This document shows, in pieces, positions 18,010 to 24,809 of a stretch of 42,990 nt of DNA. A model generated the notes under the pieces. That model had not been told where the DNA came from, made no database searches, and was given only the letters and a program-made list of their open reading frames with translations. Location: the NCBI GenBank assembly GCA_910579495.1, contig CAJTVD010000001.1:118968-161957 (forward strand). The letters are read 5' to 3'. The DNA comes from an uncultured Lachnospiraceae bacterium (GTDB lineage: Bacteria; Bacillota; Clostridia; Lachnospirales; Lachnospiraceae). Position 1 is the stretch's first letter. Every line of letters begins with the position of its first letter. Position numbers and translations under genes: made by a program.

Positions 18010-18239
18010 TAATTTGGGGCAAACAAAAAAGAAGCTTACAAATCAACGATTGTGGGAAAACGTAACACTATACTGGGATTATTACAGGAGTATGATTTCA
18101 CAATGTTACTTTCATCTAACTTCTTTTTATCACAAATTTATGATTAATACAAATTCATACACTGAAATATTTTGTCTTTAAAAGATAACACACGAAATCA
18201 CAATCTATTAGACTCAACTCGTACAAACATTACAATTTC
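18010..18239. other. AT-rich region beyond the leader-distal end of the CRISPR array
   Basis: No supportable gene was found. A TTG-started plus-strand frame of 55 codons (18014-18181), with AGGAGA upstream, is possible but the peptide looks like nothing known. This may be old array sequence that has decayed. Confidence 0.4.
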
Positions 18240-19141
18240 CCATACTGTTACACTTCCCTCACGGGAAGTGACACTGGCCGGATGTGCCAGCACTAAGGGG
18301 CAAGTTATTTCAATCCACACTTCCCTCACGGGAAGTGACCAAAATTGTTTGGTATCATTTTGAGCCTTTGGGATTTCAATCCACACTTCCCTCACGGGAA
18401 GTGACAACAGCGTGCTATGGAGCGGAGCCTGAGGGCATGATTTCAATCCACACTTCCCTCACGGGAAGTGACCAGAGTGGGCAGGGATAAAGACCATAGG
18501 GCAGTGCATTTCAATCCACACTTCCCTCACGGGAAGTGACATCCGGTCTTTTGTCGTGTCTGCCATGGTATCTGATATTTCAATCCACACTTCCCTCACG
18601 GGAAGTGACAGTACGTCCGTTGGAAAGTGAAAACCTATTCATATTTCAATCCACACTTCCCTCACGGGAAGTGACATTAAAATACCATGGGTTGATTTTG
18701 AGTTAATACATTTCAATCCACACTTCCCTCACGGGAAGTGACTAATGGCATCCTGTTTATTACAAAACTTAGGATGCATTTCAATCCACACTTCCCTCAC
18801 GGGAAGTGACGTATTGAATCCTTCAGCATGGGCATTGCTGTTAATTTCAATCCACACTTCCCTCACGGGAAGTGACGAGCACCTGTTTTTCCGGCTGTCC
18901 GGCGGAGATATTTCAATCCACACTTCCCTCACGGGAAGTGACGTATTGACATGATAGTTGTTAAATGCTATTATAATTTCAATCCACACTTCCCTCACGG
19001 GAAGTGACACCTATAGTAGTAATATAATCAGCACCACAATAAATTTCAATCCACACTTCCCTCACGGGAAGTGACAACAAAATCCTGCAGGAGCTTAAAA
19101 GGCATGGTATTTCAATCCACACTTCCCTCACGGGAAGTGAC
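18240..19141 (-). CRISPR. Type I-C CRISPR array: 14 repeats, 13 spacers
   Basis: The repeat is 33 bp. In transcribed (minus) orientation it runs from GTCACTTCCC, through the loop GTGA and the second arm GGGAAGTG, to the handle TGGATTGAAAT; the 8-bp palindrome and handle are typical of type I-C. Thirteen repeats look identical, starting on the plus strand at 18307, 18373, 18440, 18508, 18577, 18643, 18710, 18778, 18844, 18910, 18976, 19043 and 19109. The one at 18240-18272 keeps only the stem part (18250-18272) and has lost its handle, marking the leader-distal end. Spacers are 33-36 bp and all differ, with the newest expected at 19076-19108. The leader and cas2 lie to the right. Apparent proteins with repeated SLPVREVWIEI are translations of the repeats. 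Confidence 0.98.
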
Positions 19142-19316
19142 AGCAATATTACACAAAAAAATAATAGAATATGTAATAATGTTATACTATTTATCTATAA
19201 AATTATACAAGCAAATCATAATTGGCAAACATATTTTCTCTATTTCTGAATATATCAAACAAAAAAAATGTGCGAATACCGTTGCAAATTCATGTGTACT
19301 TCATATTCGCACTTGC
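19142..19316 (-). promoter_or_regulatory. CRISPR leader
   Basis: This is a very AT-rich, gene-free stretch of 175 bp between the cas2 stop and the first repeat, as expected for a leader with the array promoter and the integration site. On the minus strand TATAAT-like boxes occur (TTGCCA, 15 bp, TATAAT; and TATAAC nearer the array). Which one is used cannot be decided by eye. Confidence 0.75.
19261..19312 (-). terminator. Inverted repeat with U-tract between cas2 and the leader
   Basis: GTGCGAATA (19270-19278) and TATTCGCAC (19304-19312) are perfect 9-bp arms around 25 nt. On the minus strand they are followed by eight T residues (19261-19268). It can end the cas operon transcript a few bases after cas2, so that the array must start from its own leader promoter. 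Confidence 0.6.
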
Positions 19317-19607
19317 CTAGATCATTAATACCCCGTCTAAATCTAATGCTTTCTGCACACCAATATGATCAATTCTATTTTTATATTTATCCCCTAATAT
19401 ATAATAACGAATGCTGTCCTTATCAGCATCAATAATTTCAGATAACTGTTTTTTTAACATCGCAAATTGTGTACTATCTACAATGCACTCAAAAACAGAA
19501 TTTTGTACACGCTGCCCATAATTTGTGCAGACTTTCGCCACACGCGCAAGTCTATTGACCCCCTGTGAAGAAGTGGTATTCACATCATAAGTAACCAATA
19601 TAAGCAT
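19317..19607 (-). CDS. cas2: CRISPR-associated endonuclease Cas2
   Basis: This 96-aa ferredoxin-fold partner of Cas1 forms the spacer-integration complex. The first strand LILVTYDV carries the conserved Asp, and NYGQRVQNSVFECIV is the usual second strand with type I-C Cas2 residues. The start is ATG 19607, with AGGAG seven to eight nt upstream, 16 nt after cas1; longer in-frame readings into cas1 are not real. It is the last gene of the operon, directly before the leader. Confidence 0.95.
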   Translation of the reverse strand: MLILVTYDVNTTSSQGVNRLARVAKVCTNYGQRVQNSVFECIVDSTQFAMLKKQLSEIIDADKDSIRYYILGDKYKNRIDHIGVQKALDLDGVLMI

Positions 19608-19623
19608 TTCTATATCTCCTATA

Positions 19624-20652
19624 TTATTTCTTAAAGAATGGGGGATATGCATCAATATCCCCGCGAAGGTATCTCGCCAAAAGCATTGCCTGTATGTATG
19701 GCAGCAAGCCAACAACTACCTTTTCTTTTAGAAATGGATGGATAATTAGTTCCCTCTTTGTTTCCTGCCACTTTTGTATTACTCTCTTTCTCATTTCATC
19801 ATTCATAATCACTGCACCATTTTCTACCTTTGTAAATCCTTTTGCATTGACTTCCTGCTTATTGATTAAAGTTAAAACAAATCTATCCGCAATGGGTGCA
19901 CGAAATTCTTCCATTATGTCCAATGCAAGTGATTGTCTACCTGGCCTATCTCTATGTAAAAAACCTACATATGGATCCAGGCCAACAGAATAAGCTGCTC
20001 CCGTACATTCGGTTGTCAAAAGTGAATATACAAATGACAGCAATGCATTAACATTATCTAAGGGAGGCCGCTTATTCCTGCCATTAAAGGTAAAATCCTT
20101 CTTATTCTGAAGAATGAGTTCATCAAAAACCCGGAAATAGACCGAAGCCGCCTCGCCTTCATATCCCCGCAATTCTTCAAGGTTTTTACAGTTTTTAATA
20201 TAAACTATAGACTGCTTTAATAATTCAGATGCATTGCATAACTTTTCACAGTCTAAACGCATTGCATGATCTCTGCGTGCCCTTTCCACTACATATCTTT
20301 GATTATGTACCTTTCCCAAAATCATATTTCGGGATATTGCCAAGCATTCATCCTCCTTCTCTGAAAATCTATACTGGGTTTTTCTTAATATTACATTTCC
20401 ATTCTCCTGCCCAATTACTTGTGCACAGAATCTGTCTCCCTGGAAAAAGCTAATATTTACCCCTCTTTCACCACATTTTCTCATAAGAGCCGGGCTAACG
20501 CCAACATAATTGAATGTTACTATTGCTTCTATATTATGAATCGGCACTCTCATTAACACTTTATCTTCTTTTTTTACTGTAACACTTTCACCCTCGATTC
20601 CTAGATATACATCTTCTGATGTTATATACAAGGTATTCATCAATTTTCTCAA
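19624..20652 (-). CDS. cas1: CRISPR-associated integrase Cas1 (type I-C)
   Basis: This 342-aa metal-dependent integrase inserts new spacers at the leader end. Catalytic residues can be read as Glu167 (YEGEAASVYF), His233 (GFLHRDRPGR) and Asp245 (SLALDIMEEFR). The N-terminus MRKLMNTLYITSEDVYLG matches the Cas1c pattern. The length is normal and no disruption is seen, so adaptation should be intact. It overlaps cas4 by 4 nt and is followed 16 nt later by cas2. Confidence 0.96.
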   Translation of the reverse strand: MRKLMNTLYITSEDVYLGIEGESVTVKKEDKVLMRVPIHNIEAIVTFNYVGVSPALMRKCGERGVNISFFQGDRFCAQVIGQENGNVILRKTQYRFSEKEDECLAISRNMILGKVHNQRYVVERARRDHAMRLDCEKLCNASELLKQSIVYIKNCKNLEELRGYEGEAASVYFRVFDELILQNKKDFTFNGRNKRPPLDNVNALLSFVYSLLTTECTGAAYSVGLDPYVGFLHRDRPGRQSLALDIMEEFRAPIADRFVLTLINKQEVNAKGFTKVENGAVIMNDEMRKRVIQKWQETKRELIIHPFLKEKVVVGLLPYIQAMLLARYLRGDIDAYPPFFKK

Positions 20653-21314
20653 GGTATATCCTCCTCAATCATCTCCTTTACATATTTTTCAGCAGATATC
20701 TCCTCACAAATCTGTGGCATACAAAGGTTATACAATGAGCATTGCTTACAAGATGGCTTTATTCTTACCTTGGGTGTGTAACCCCGGTCATAATACAAAT
20801 GCATTTCTTCAAAAAATTTTTTTACCTTTTCCCTCATTTCCGGTGAAAAAAGTACCTCTGTCCTGTGACGTGTTTCACCATAATATAGGAATCCCTTTTC
20901 TATCTGTGCCATTAACATTTCTTCCAGGCACATAGCCTGGGCAGTTAATTGTAATTCATCAGCATCATGCAGTTTAGGCGATCCACGTTTATACTCTATT
21001 GGTACTACTGAATATAAACCGTCTGTCCCCTGCAATGTAACTCCCTTTTCTGCCTGATGAAATTCTACAACATCACATTCTCCACTGATTCCCATTGTCC
21101 GGGAAAATACTCTCATGGCACGGACTATTATTAATCCCTTACGCTTTTCACGAAAATCTGGGTCATGGGCTTTATCATGCATAACTCTTCCTTCAAAAGT
21201 AAGAACATTTTCTTCCCATTGCCGCTCAATATGTATTAATGCCCACTGTCTGCGGCAAAATGCAAAGTGTTGTATACCGGACAGCATCAGATAATCTTCT
21301 TCCTGATATTCCAT
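20649..21314 (-). CDS. cas4: CRISPR-associated Cas4 exonuclease
   Basis: This 221-aa RecB-family nuclease with an iron-sulfur cluster helps choose PAM-proximal ends of new spacers in type I-C. The four cluster cysteines are Cys20 (FCRRQW) and the C-terminal CKQCSLYNLC (189, 192, 198). The nuclease core shows Asp81 (GECDVVEF) and PIEYKRG (Glu107, Lys109). All key residues are present. It lies 11 nt downstream of cas7 and overlaps cas1 by 4 nt. Confidence 0.95.
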   Translation of the reverse strand: MEYQEEDYLMLSGIQHFAFCRRQWALIHIERQWEENVLTFEGRVMHDKAHDPDFREKRKGLIIVRAMRVFSRTMGISGECDVVEFHQAEKGVTLQGTDGLYSVVPIEYKRGSPKLHDADELQLTAQAMCLEEMLMAQIEKGFLYYGETRHRTEVLFSPEMREKVKKFFEEMHLYYDRGYTPKVRIKPSCKQCSLYNLCMPQICEEISAEKYVKEMIEEDIP

Positions 21315-21325
21315 ATATTATCTTC

Positions 21326-22222
21326 CTATTCTCTACAAATACACGTAACCCCTTCCGGCATTTTTTCAGGCAACACGATTTCATAATCCGAAAATGCCCT
21401 TGCAACCTCCACTCCCTGTTTTCTTGATACCTTAACCTCGTCAAACAGCTTATATGATGGTGCAGCTCCCAACTCACTTTCATGTTTGAAAATTATCAAC
21501 TTTCTTACAGCCATCTTTCCCCGCGCTGCAGAATGGTCATGCTCAAACATATTCAGAATTGCCTGCCATAGAAGCTCAAGGTCATCTTCCGAAAAGCCTG
21601 TTACCTTTCTTGCCAAATTTGCAGATACAAATCCCTCTACCCGATAAAGCCCATAAGGAACTACATATTTTCTGCCCATCTCTGTTCCTTTTCGTTCAGC
21701 ATCGCTTTCTGTTGTGATCGCAACTCTGGTTATCGTTATTTCCTGTGGAAGGATAGGGTCTATTGACCGGGCAAATCCCAACTGAACTGGCCCCCGCACC
21801 TGGCCACAATTTAAATTTGCTTTTACAAATGTGGTCATTACCGCCCCGAAAGTCCTTATGTCAAAAAAATTGCGGCACATAAAATCTCTGACTTTTACAT
21901 CCAATTCCGGATTATTTTTTTTCAGTTCTTTTATTTTCTTTTCATCCTTCTCCTCAATTCCCAGATATTCAAAAGCTTTAGCGTCACTTCTATTTAAAGG
22001 GACATTATCTTTAATGTAAATCTGATATCCCGATTCCTCTTCTTTAAGCATTTCCACATAATTTCGTATTTTTCTTTTCATGCAGACGTCTGTCACTATA
22101 CCAAAACCACTTTCCGTATCAATCCTCGGCATATTCCCTGCATCGGGGTCTCCGTTTGGATTGCCATTCTCTACATCAAATAATACTACAAAATCATACC
22201 TGTTCTTTATAACTTCACTCAT
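21326..22222 (-). CDS. cas7c: Cas7c (Csd2), Cascade backbone subunit
   Basis: This 298-aa RAMP-fold protein forms the crRNA-binding filament of type I-C Cascade. The N-terminus FVVLFDVENGNPNGDPDAGN and the IRTFGAVMT region are hallmarks of Csd2/Cas7c. Length and order (cas8c-cas7-cas4) match the type. It overlaps the end of cas8c by 8 nt, so translation is probably coupled. Confidence 0.95.
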   Translation of the reverse strand: MSEVIKNRYDFVVLFDVENGNPNGDPDAGNMPRIDTESGFGIVTDVCMKRKIRNYVEMLKEEESGYQIYIKDNVPLNRSDAKAFEYLGIEEKDEKKIKELKKNNPELDVKVRDFMCRNFFDIRTFGAVMTTFVKANLNCGQVRGPVQLGFARSIDPILPQEITITRVAITTESDAERKGTEMGRKYVVPYGLYRVEGFVSANLARKVTGFSEDDLELLWQAILNMFEHDHSAARGKMAVRKLIIFKHESELGAAPSYKLFDEVKVSRKQGVEVARAFSDYEIVLPEKMPEGVTCICRE

Positions 22223-23963
22223 TTTTCTCTTCCTCCTTTTTTTGATAACGCTTTTGTGTCTGGCAGTAATAGCCTAATTGGAATGAACCCTGTTCAGGCA
22301 AATTTAAACGCCTTGGATACTCTTCCCCAATAATCTCTGATAACTCTCCAATTTGTTTATTAAAATATATTTTGCTTCTATCGCTCAATTTCCGCAAATG
22401 CTTTTGGGCAAGGTTTACTAAAACCGGAAAGATCTGAGCCGGTGTGGATGCCGCCGTATTAAAATATTTATCTTTTATCGTTGCATTGATCCCTGGATTT
22501 CCTTCCTGCTGTATATGCTCTAATACCGCAAATAACCGCCCCAGTGTATATGGCACATTCTTGCATTCTTCATTTAACTCCACTTTTAATACCTCCTCTG
22601 GACAATCCTTATTTTTATTCCTTAAATAATATGCCTTTATGATCGCTGCCCGTCCTCTTGTCACTTCTCTTTCAGCCTTTATTCTTAGCATAACTCCATT
22701 TAATAATGAAACCGGATATCTGCCGCCATCTAAAATGGCCTTTAAGGTATCTGCCGCCATTTGGGGAGAAGGGGATTTATTTTTTGCATTTTTATTTACT
22801 GTTTCCGACATTAGTTTCCAGTAAGGTAATATCGGAAATGGATCATAGCTTGGGCGGACAATTTTTAACCTCTCATAATGTTCATCAATATGCCGCATTA
22901 TATCGCCAAAAATATCTGACAGAAAAAACCTCACTGATAGCCTTGCCACATTTGGAGCCAATCCTAATATGTAAAAATGCTTCTGTGGTTCCAACCATTC
23001 TTCTTGGACACGGATCGGTTCACCCTTTTGGATCTTAGACATAATCAAACTCAGATCCTGGTCTGTTATCCCACCTGTTTCATCTATGCCAAACATTGCC
23101 GCTATGCCTACATCCTGATAAACAGTATTACCGCCTTCTGCCCAGCATACCACCGTTGAATCTCCTATCGTCCTGCAACGCTCCTTATCGCTTAACAGTT
23201 CATTTAATGCCGTGGTATATGCAAACGCCGCATATTCACTTATTGGTGCATTATTTCCCTGCTCTTTTTCGTATGAACAAAAGGCTGGCGCATTAAAGGA
23301 AACCAAGGAAGTCCCTGTGGCCTGTCCTCCACGGACTCCTTTAACAGCAGGATGGAGCAACGCGATCGATGCATTTCTCCCGGTCACCATACACATCCCT
23401 TTGTTTCCACTGCCAGCATTATCATAATATTTTTGCCAGCATTCCCTTATCTGAAAATCCTCCAAAACAGGATGACCATCATAATAAAAAAGAATATTTG
23501 CACCCGCCATCAATTCTTTCCAACACTCAGCTAAGTGTTGGTTTTCCCTCGCACTTTCGGGATCCCACCTTCCAAAATAATGAATGATAGCTTTAGCTGG
23601 ATCTGTTCCAGCATTTTTTAACAAGTCACTATGGAATTCTTTACATGCATTATAACACTGCCGTGTCCTATCCGCCTTTCCTTTTTCATCGGCCCCTAAA
23701 ATATATGTAGAATTATCACACAAAAAATTCGGGGCTATATCTACTGAACGCTTTACTGGCTGAGGAACTTCTATCACTCTTGGCACATTTTTTGACTTTT
23801 TTCCAATAATTTGAGGAACCATAAGTGAAAAAACTCCAATCACTTCACCATTAATATCAATGTTCAACCCAAAGGATACCTTCGTCTTTCCCCAGCCCGG
23901 CCTGGATATTGCCCCTCTTTCTAACAAGTCCTCATAATGCTCAACCAGCGCTTGTAAAATCAC
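22215..23963 (-). CDS. cas8c: Cas8c (Csd1), Cascade large subunit
   Basis: This large subunit of about 582 aa recognises the PAM (TTC in characterised type I-C systems) and recruits Cas3. The N-terminus VILQALVEHYEDLLERGAIS matches the usual MILQAL start of Csd1. The open frame extends to 23978, but the GTG at 23963 is the likely start: AGGTGG precedes it by five nt, and GTGA overlaps the cas5c stop. FLSDIFGDIMRHIDEHYE and the C-terminal FQLGYYCQTQKRYQK are typical. Many type I-C cas8 genes also give a small Cas11c subunit from an internal start; I could not place one with confidence here. Confidence 0.94.
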   Translation of the reverse strand: MILQALVEHYEDLLERGAISRPGWGKTKVSFGLNIDINGEVIGVFSLMVPQIIGKKSKNVPRVIEVPQPVKRSVDIAPNFLCDNSTYILGADEKGKADRTRQCYNACKEFHSDLLKNAGTDPAKAIIHYFGRWDPESARENQHLAECWKELMAGANILFYYDGHPVLEDFQIRECWQKYYDNAGSGNKGMCMVTGRNASIALLHPAVKGVRGGQATGTSLVSFNAPAFCSYEKEQGNNAPISEYAAFAYTTALNELLSDKERCRTIGDSTVVCWAEGGNTVYQDVGIAAMFGIDETGGITDQDLSLIMSKIQKGEPIRVQEEWLEPQKHFYILGLAPNVARLSVRFFLSDIFGDIMRHIDEHYERLKIVRPSYDPFPILPYWKLMSETVNKNAKNKSPSPQMAADTLKAILDGGRYPVSLLNGVMLRIKAEREVTRGRAAIIKAYYLRNKNKDCPEEVLKVELNEECKNVPYTLGRLFAVLEHIQQEGNPGINATIKDKYFNTAASTPAQIFPVLVNLAQKHLRKLSDRSKIYFNKQIGELSEIIGEEYPRRLNLPEQGSFQLGYYCQTQKRYQKKEEEKNE

Positions 23964-24607
23964 CGTACCACCTCGCAATCTGTTAAATCCAATACCCCTT
24001 TTACCATCTTTGCACGAAAAAACAACGGCTGAATATTAGCCATATCGCTGAAATCTAGATCCCACAGCATATACCCCAGTTCCCTTGTTTCTTCAATTGC
24101 AGGAATTTCCCCTCCCTCCCACTCCCTAAATCTCGCCGGAAACTCTCTGCATCCCATATAAGGCTGATGAAAACATTGCCCCCGATGCAGCCTCCGCTTC
24201 ATAATGTCTTGAAACTTTCCATGATTATCACACTCTGCCGCCTTTTCTGTCATAGTAAAATGTGCTTCTATTACATAATGTACATCTTGCAACACAAGTG
24301 ACGAACGCTGGACAATGTCCCTTGATGTACTAATATATAATGGATTCTTCCCTCCTGCCATAGCCGCCCTTACGTTGCTTGCAAGCACTTTAGATTGCAC
24401 TTCATTTCTTCTTATGCTTGTCATTTTAATGGGCGAAAGCACATAAATCCTGTCTATATTCCATTTCATACCAGGGTGCCAATAAATGGCCTCCAATAAT
24501 CCACGTGCCGCTGAGGGTGTCATTACGTCATAGCTAACACGTTCAACCTTTAGTTCAGTCCGGGAAAAACAGGCATACTCTCCCCAAACCTCTACTTTAA
24601 CAGACAT
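23960..24607 (-). CDS. cas5c: Cas5c (Cas5d), Cascade subunit and crRNA-processing nuclease
   Basis: This protein of about 215 aa replaces Cas6 in type I-C: it cuts the pre-crRNA at the repeat stem and holds the 5' handle. The motif VEVWGEYACFSRTELKVERVSYDVMTP and AARGLLEAIYWHP (its Tyr is probably catalytic) identify it. The open frame starts at 24616, but that ATG abuts the GGAG; ATG 24607 is better spaced. It is first in the cas5c-cas8c-cas7-cas4-cas1-cas2 operon, with a strong promoter 37-65 nt upstream and a 203-nt gap to cas3. A protospacer-like site for a local crRNA-like RNA covers its transcription start. Confidence 0.95.
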   Translation of the reverse strand: MSVKVEVWGEYACFSRTELKVERVSYDVMTPSAARGLLEAIYWHPGMKWNIDRIYVLSPIKMTSIRRNEVQSKVLASNVRAAMAGGKNPLYISTSRDIVQRSSLVLQDVHYVIEAHFTMTEKAAECDNHGKFQDIMKRRLHRGQCFHQPYMGCREFPARFREWEGGEIPAIEETRELGYMLWDLDFSDMANIQPLFFRAKMVKGVLDLTDCEVVR

Positions 24608-24622
24608 TTCCTTCATCTCCTA

Positions 24623-24642
24623 TTCATTAGTTATGTTGTTAG
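24623..24642 (+). promoter_or_regulatory. PAM plus protospacer-like operator at the cas5c promoter
   Basis: TTC (24623-24625) is directly followed by ATTAGTTATGTTGTTAG (24626-24642). These 17 nt equal the pseudo-spacer at 24756-24772 except at position 6 (T here, C there). The site covers the predicted start point and reaches to just below the -10 box of the cas5c promoter, so Cascade bound here would block initiation. Confidence 0.75.
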
Positions 24643-24643
24643 A

Positions 24644-24672
24644 ATATTACATCATAAAAATTTAACTGTCAA
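24644..24672 (-). promoter_or_regulatory. Promoter of the cas5c-cas8c-cas7-cas4-cas1-cas2 operon
   Basis: On the minus strand a perfect -35 TTGACA (24672-24667) is followed by a 17-bp spacer and TAATAT (24649-24644). The start is expected near 24637, about 30 nt before the cas5c ATG. Confidence 0.75.
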
Positions 24673-24694
24673 GAAAAATCTTATAGAATAAATA

Positions 24695-24723
24695 TTGAAA
24701 ATATTTCAGTTATCATCTAAACT
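24695..24723 (+). promoter_or_regulatory. Promoter of the crRNA-like RNA
   Basis: TTGAAA (24695-24700), a 17-bp spacer and TAAACT (24718-24723) point away from the cas5c promoter. The predicted start at about 24730 is just before the short stem-loop and handle. Confidence 0.55.
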
Positions 24724-24729
24724 TAATCT

Positions 24730-24802
24730 GTCATCAAAAGGATGTGGATTGAAACATTAGCTATGTTGTTAGTTTTTCATGGCGGCAGGTACATCTGCCG
24801 CC
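24730..24802 (+). ncRNA. crRNA-like regulatory RNA (CreR type) targeting the cas operon promoter
   Basis: The expected RNA of about 73 nt begins with a 4-bp stem-loop, CATC-AAAAG-GATG (24732-24744). The handle TGGATTGAAAC (24745-24755) follows, equal to the array handle TGGATTGAAAT but for its last base. The guide ATTAGCTATGTTGTTAG (24756-24772) comes next, and the RNA ends in a hairpin with 8-bp arms (24781-24802). The stem sits where the repeat palindrome would be, so Cas5c could process it despite unrelated stem bases. Sixteen of the 17 guide bases match the site after the TTC at 24623, and the bases beyond do not, which suits binding without cleavage. Such RNAs, known as CreR/CreA in other type I and V systems, let Cascade repress a promoter. 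The base of this locus is not preceded by TTC (it is AAC), so it should not target itself. Confidence 0.7.
24781..24802. terminator. Strong hairpin between the crRNA-like RNA and cas3
   Basis: GGCGGCAG and CTGCCGCC are perfect arms around GTACAT. There is no clear U-tract in either direction. It could form the 3' end of the crRNA-like RNA and also end the cas3 transcript, whose stop is 8 nt away. Confidence 0.5.
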
Positions 24803-24809
24803 TACAACT

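Noticed and set aside
18014..18181. 55-codon plus-strand frame with TTG start
   Set aside because: The ribosome site is passable, but the peptide resembles nothing and the region overlaps array-flanking sequence. Too weak to call.
18198..19010. Open frames with repeated SLPVREVWIEI or ISIHTSLTGSD across the array
   Set aside because: These are translations of the 33-bp CRISPR repeats in different frames, not a repeat protein.
19608..19715. N-terminal extension of Cas2 into cas1
   Set aside because: The Cas2 fold starts at LILVTYDV right after ATG 19607, which has its own ribosome site.
24625..24772. The two 17-nt copies as a plain direct repeat or twin operator for a transcription factor
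   Set aside because: One copy directly follows the type I-C PAM and the other directly follows the crRNA handle, with the sole mismatch at guide position 6. That is hard to explain for a protein operator, though it remains the main rival idea.
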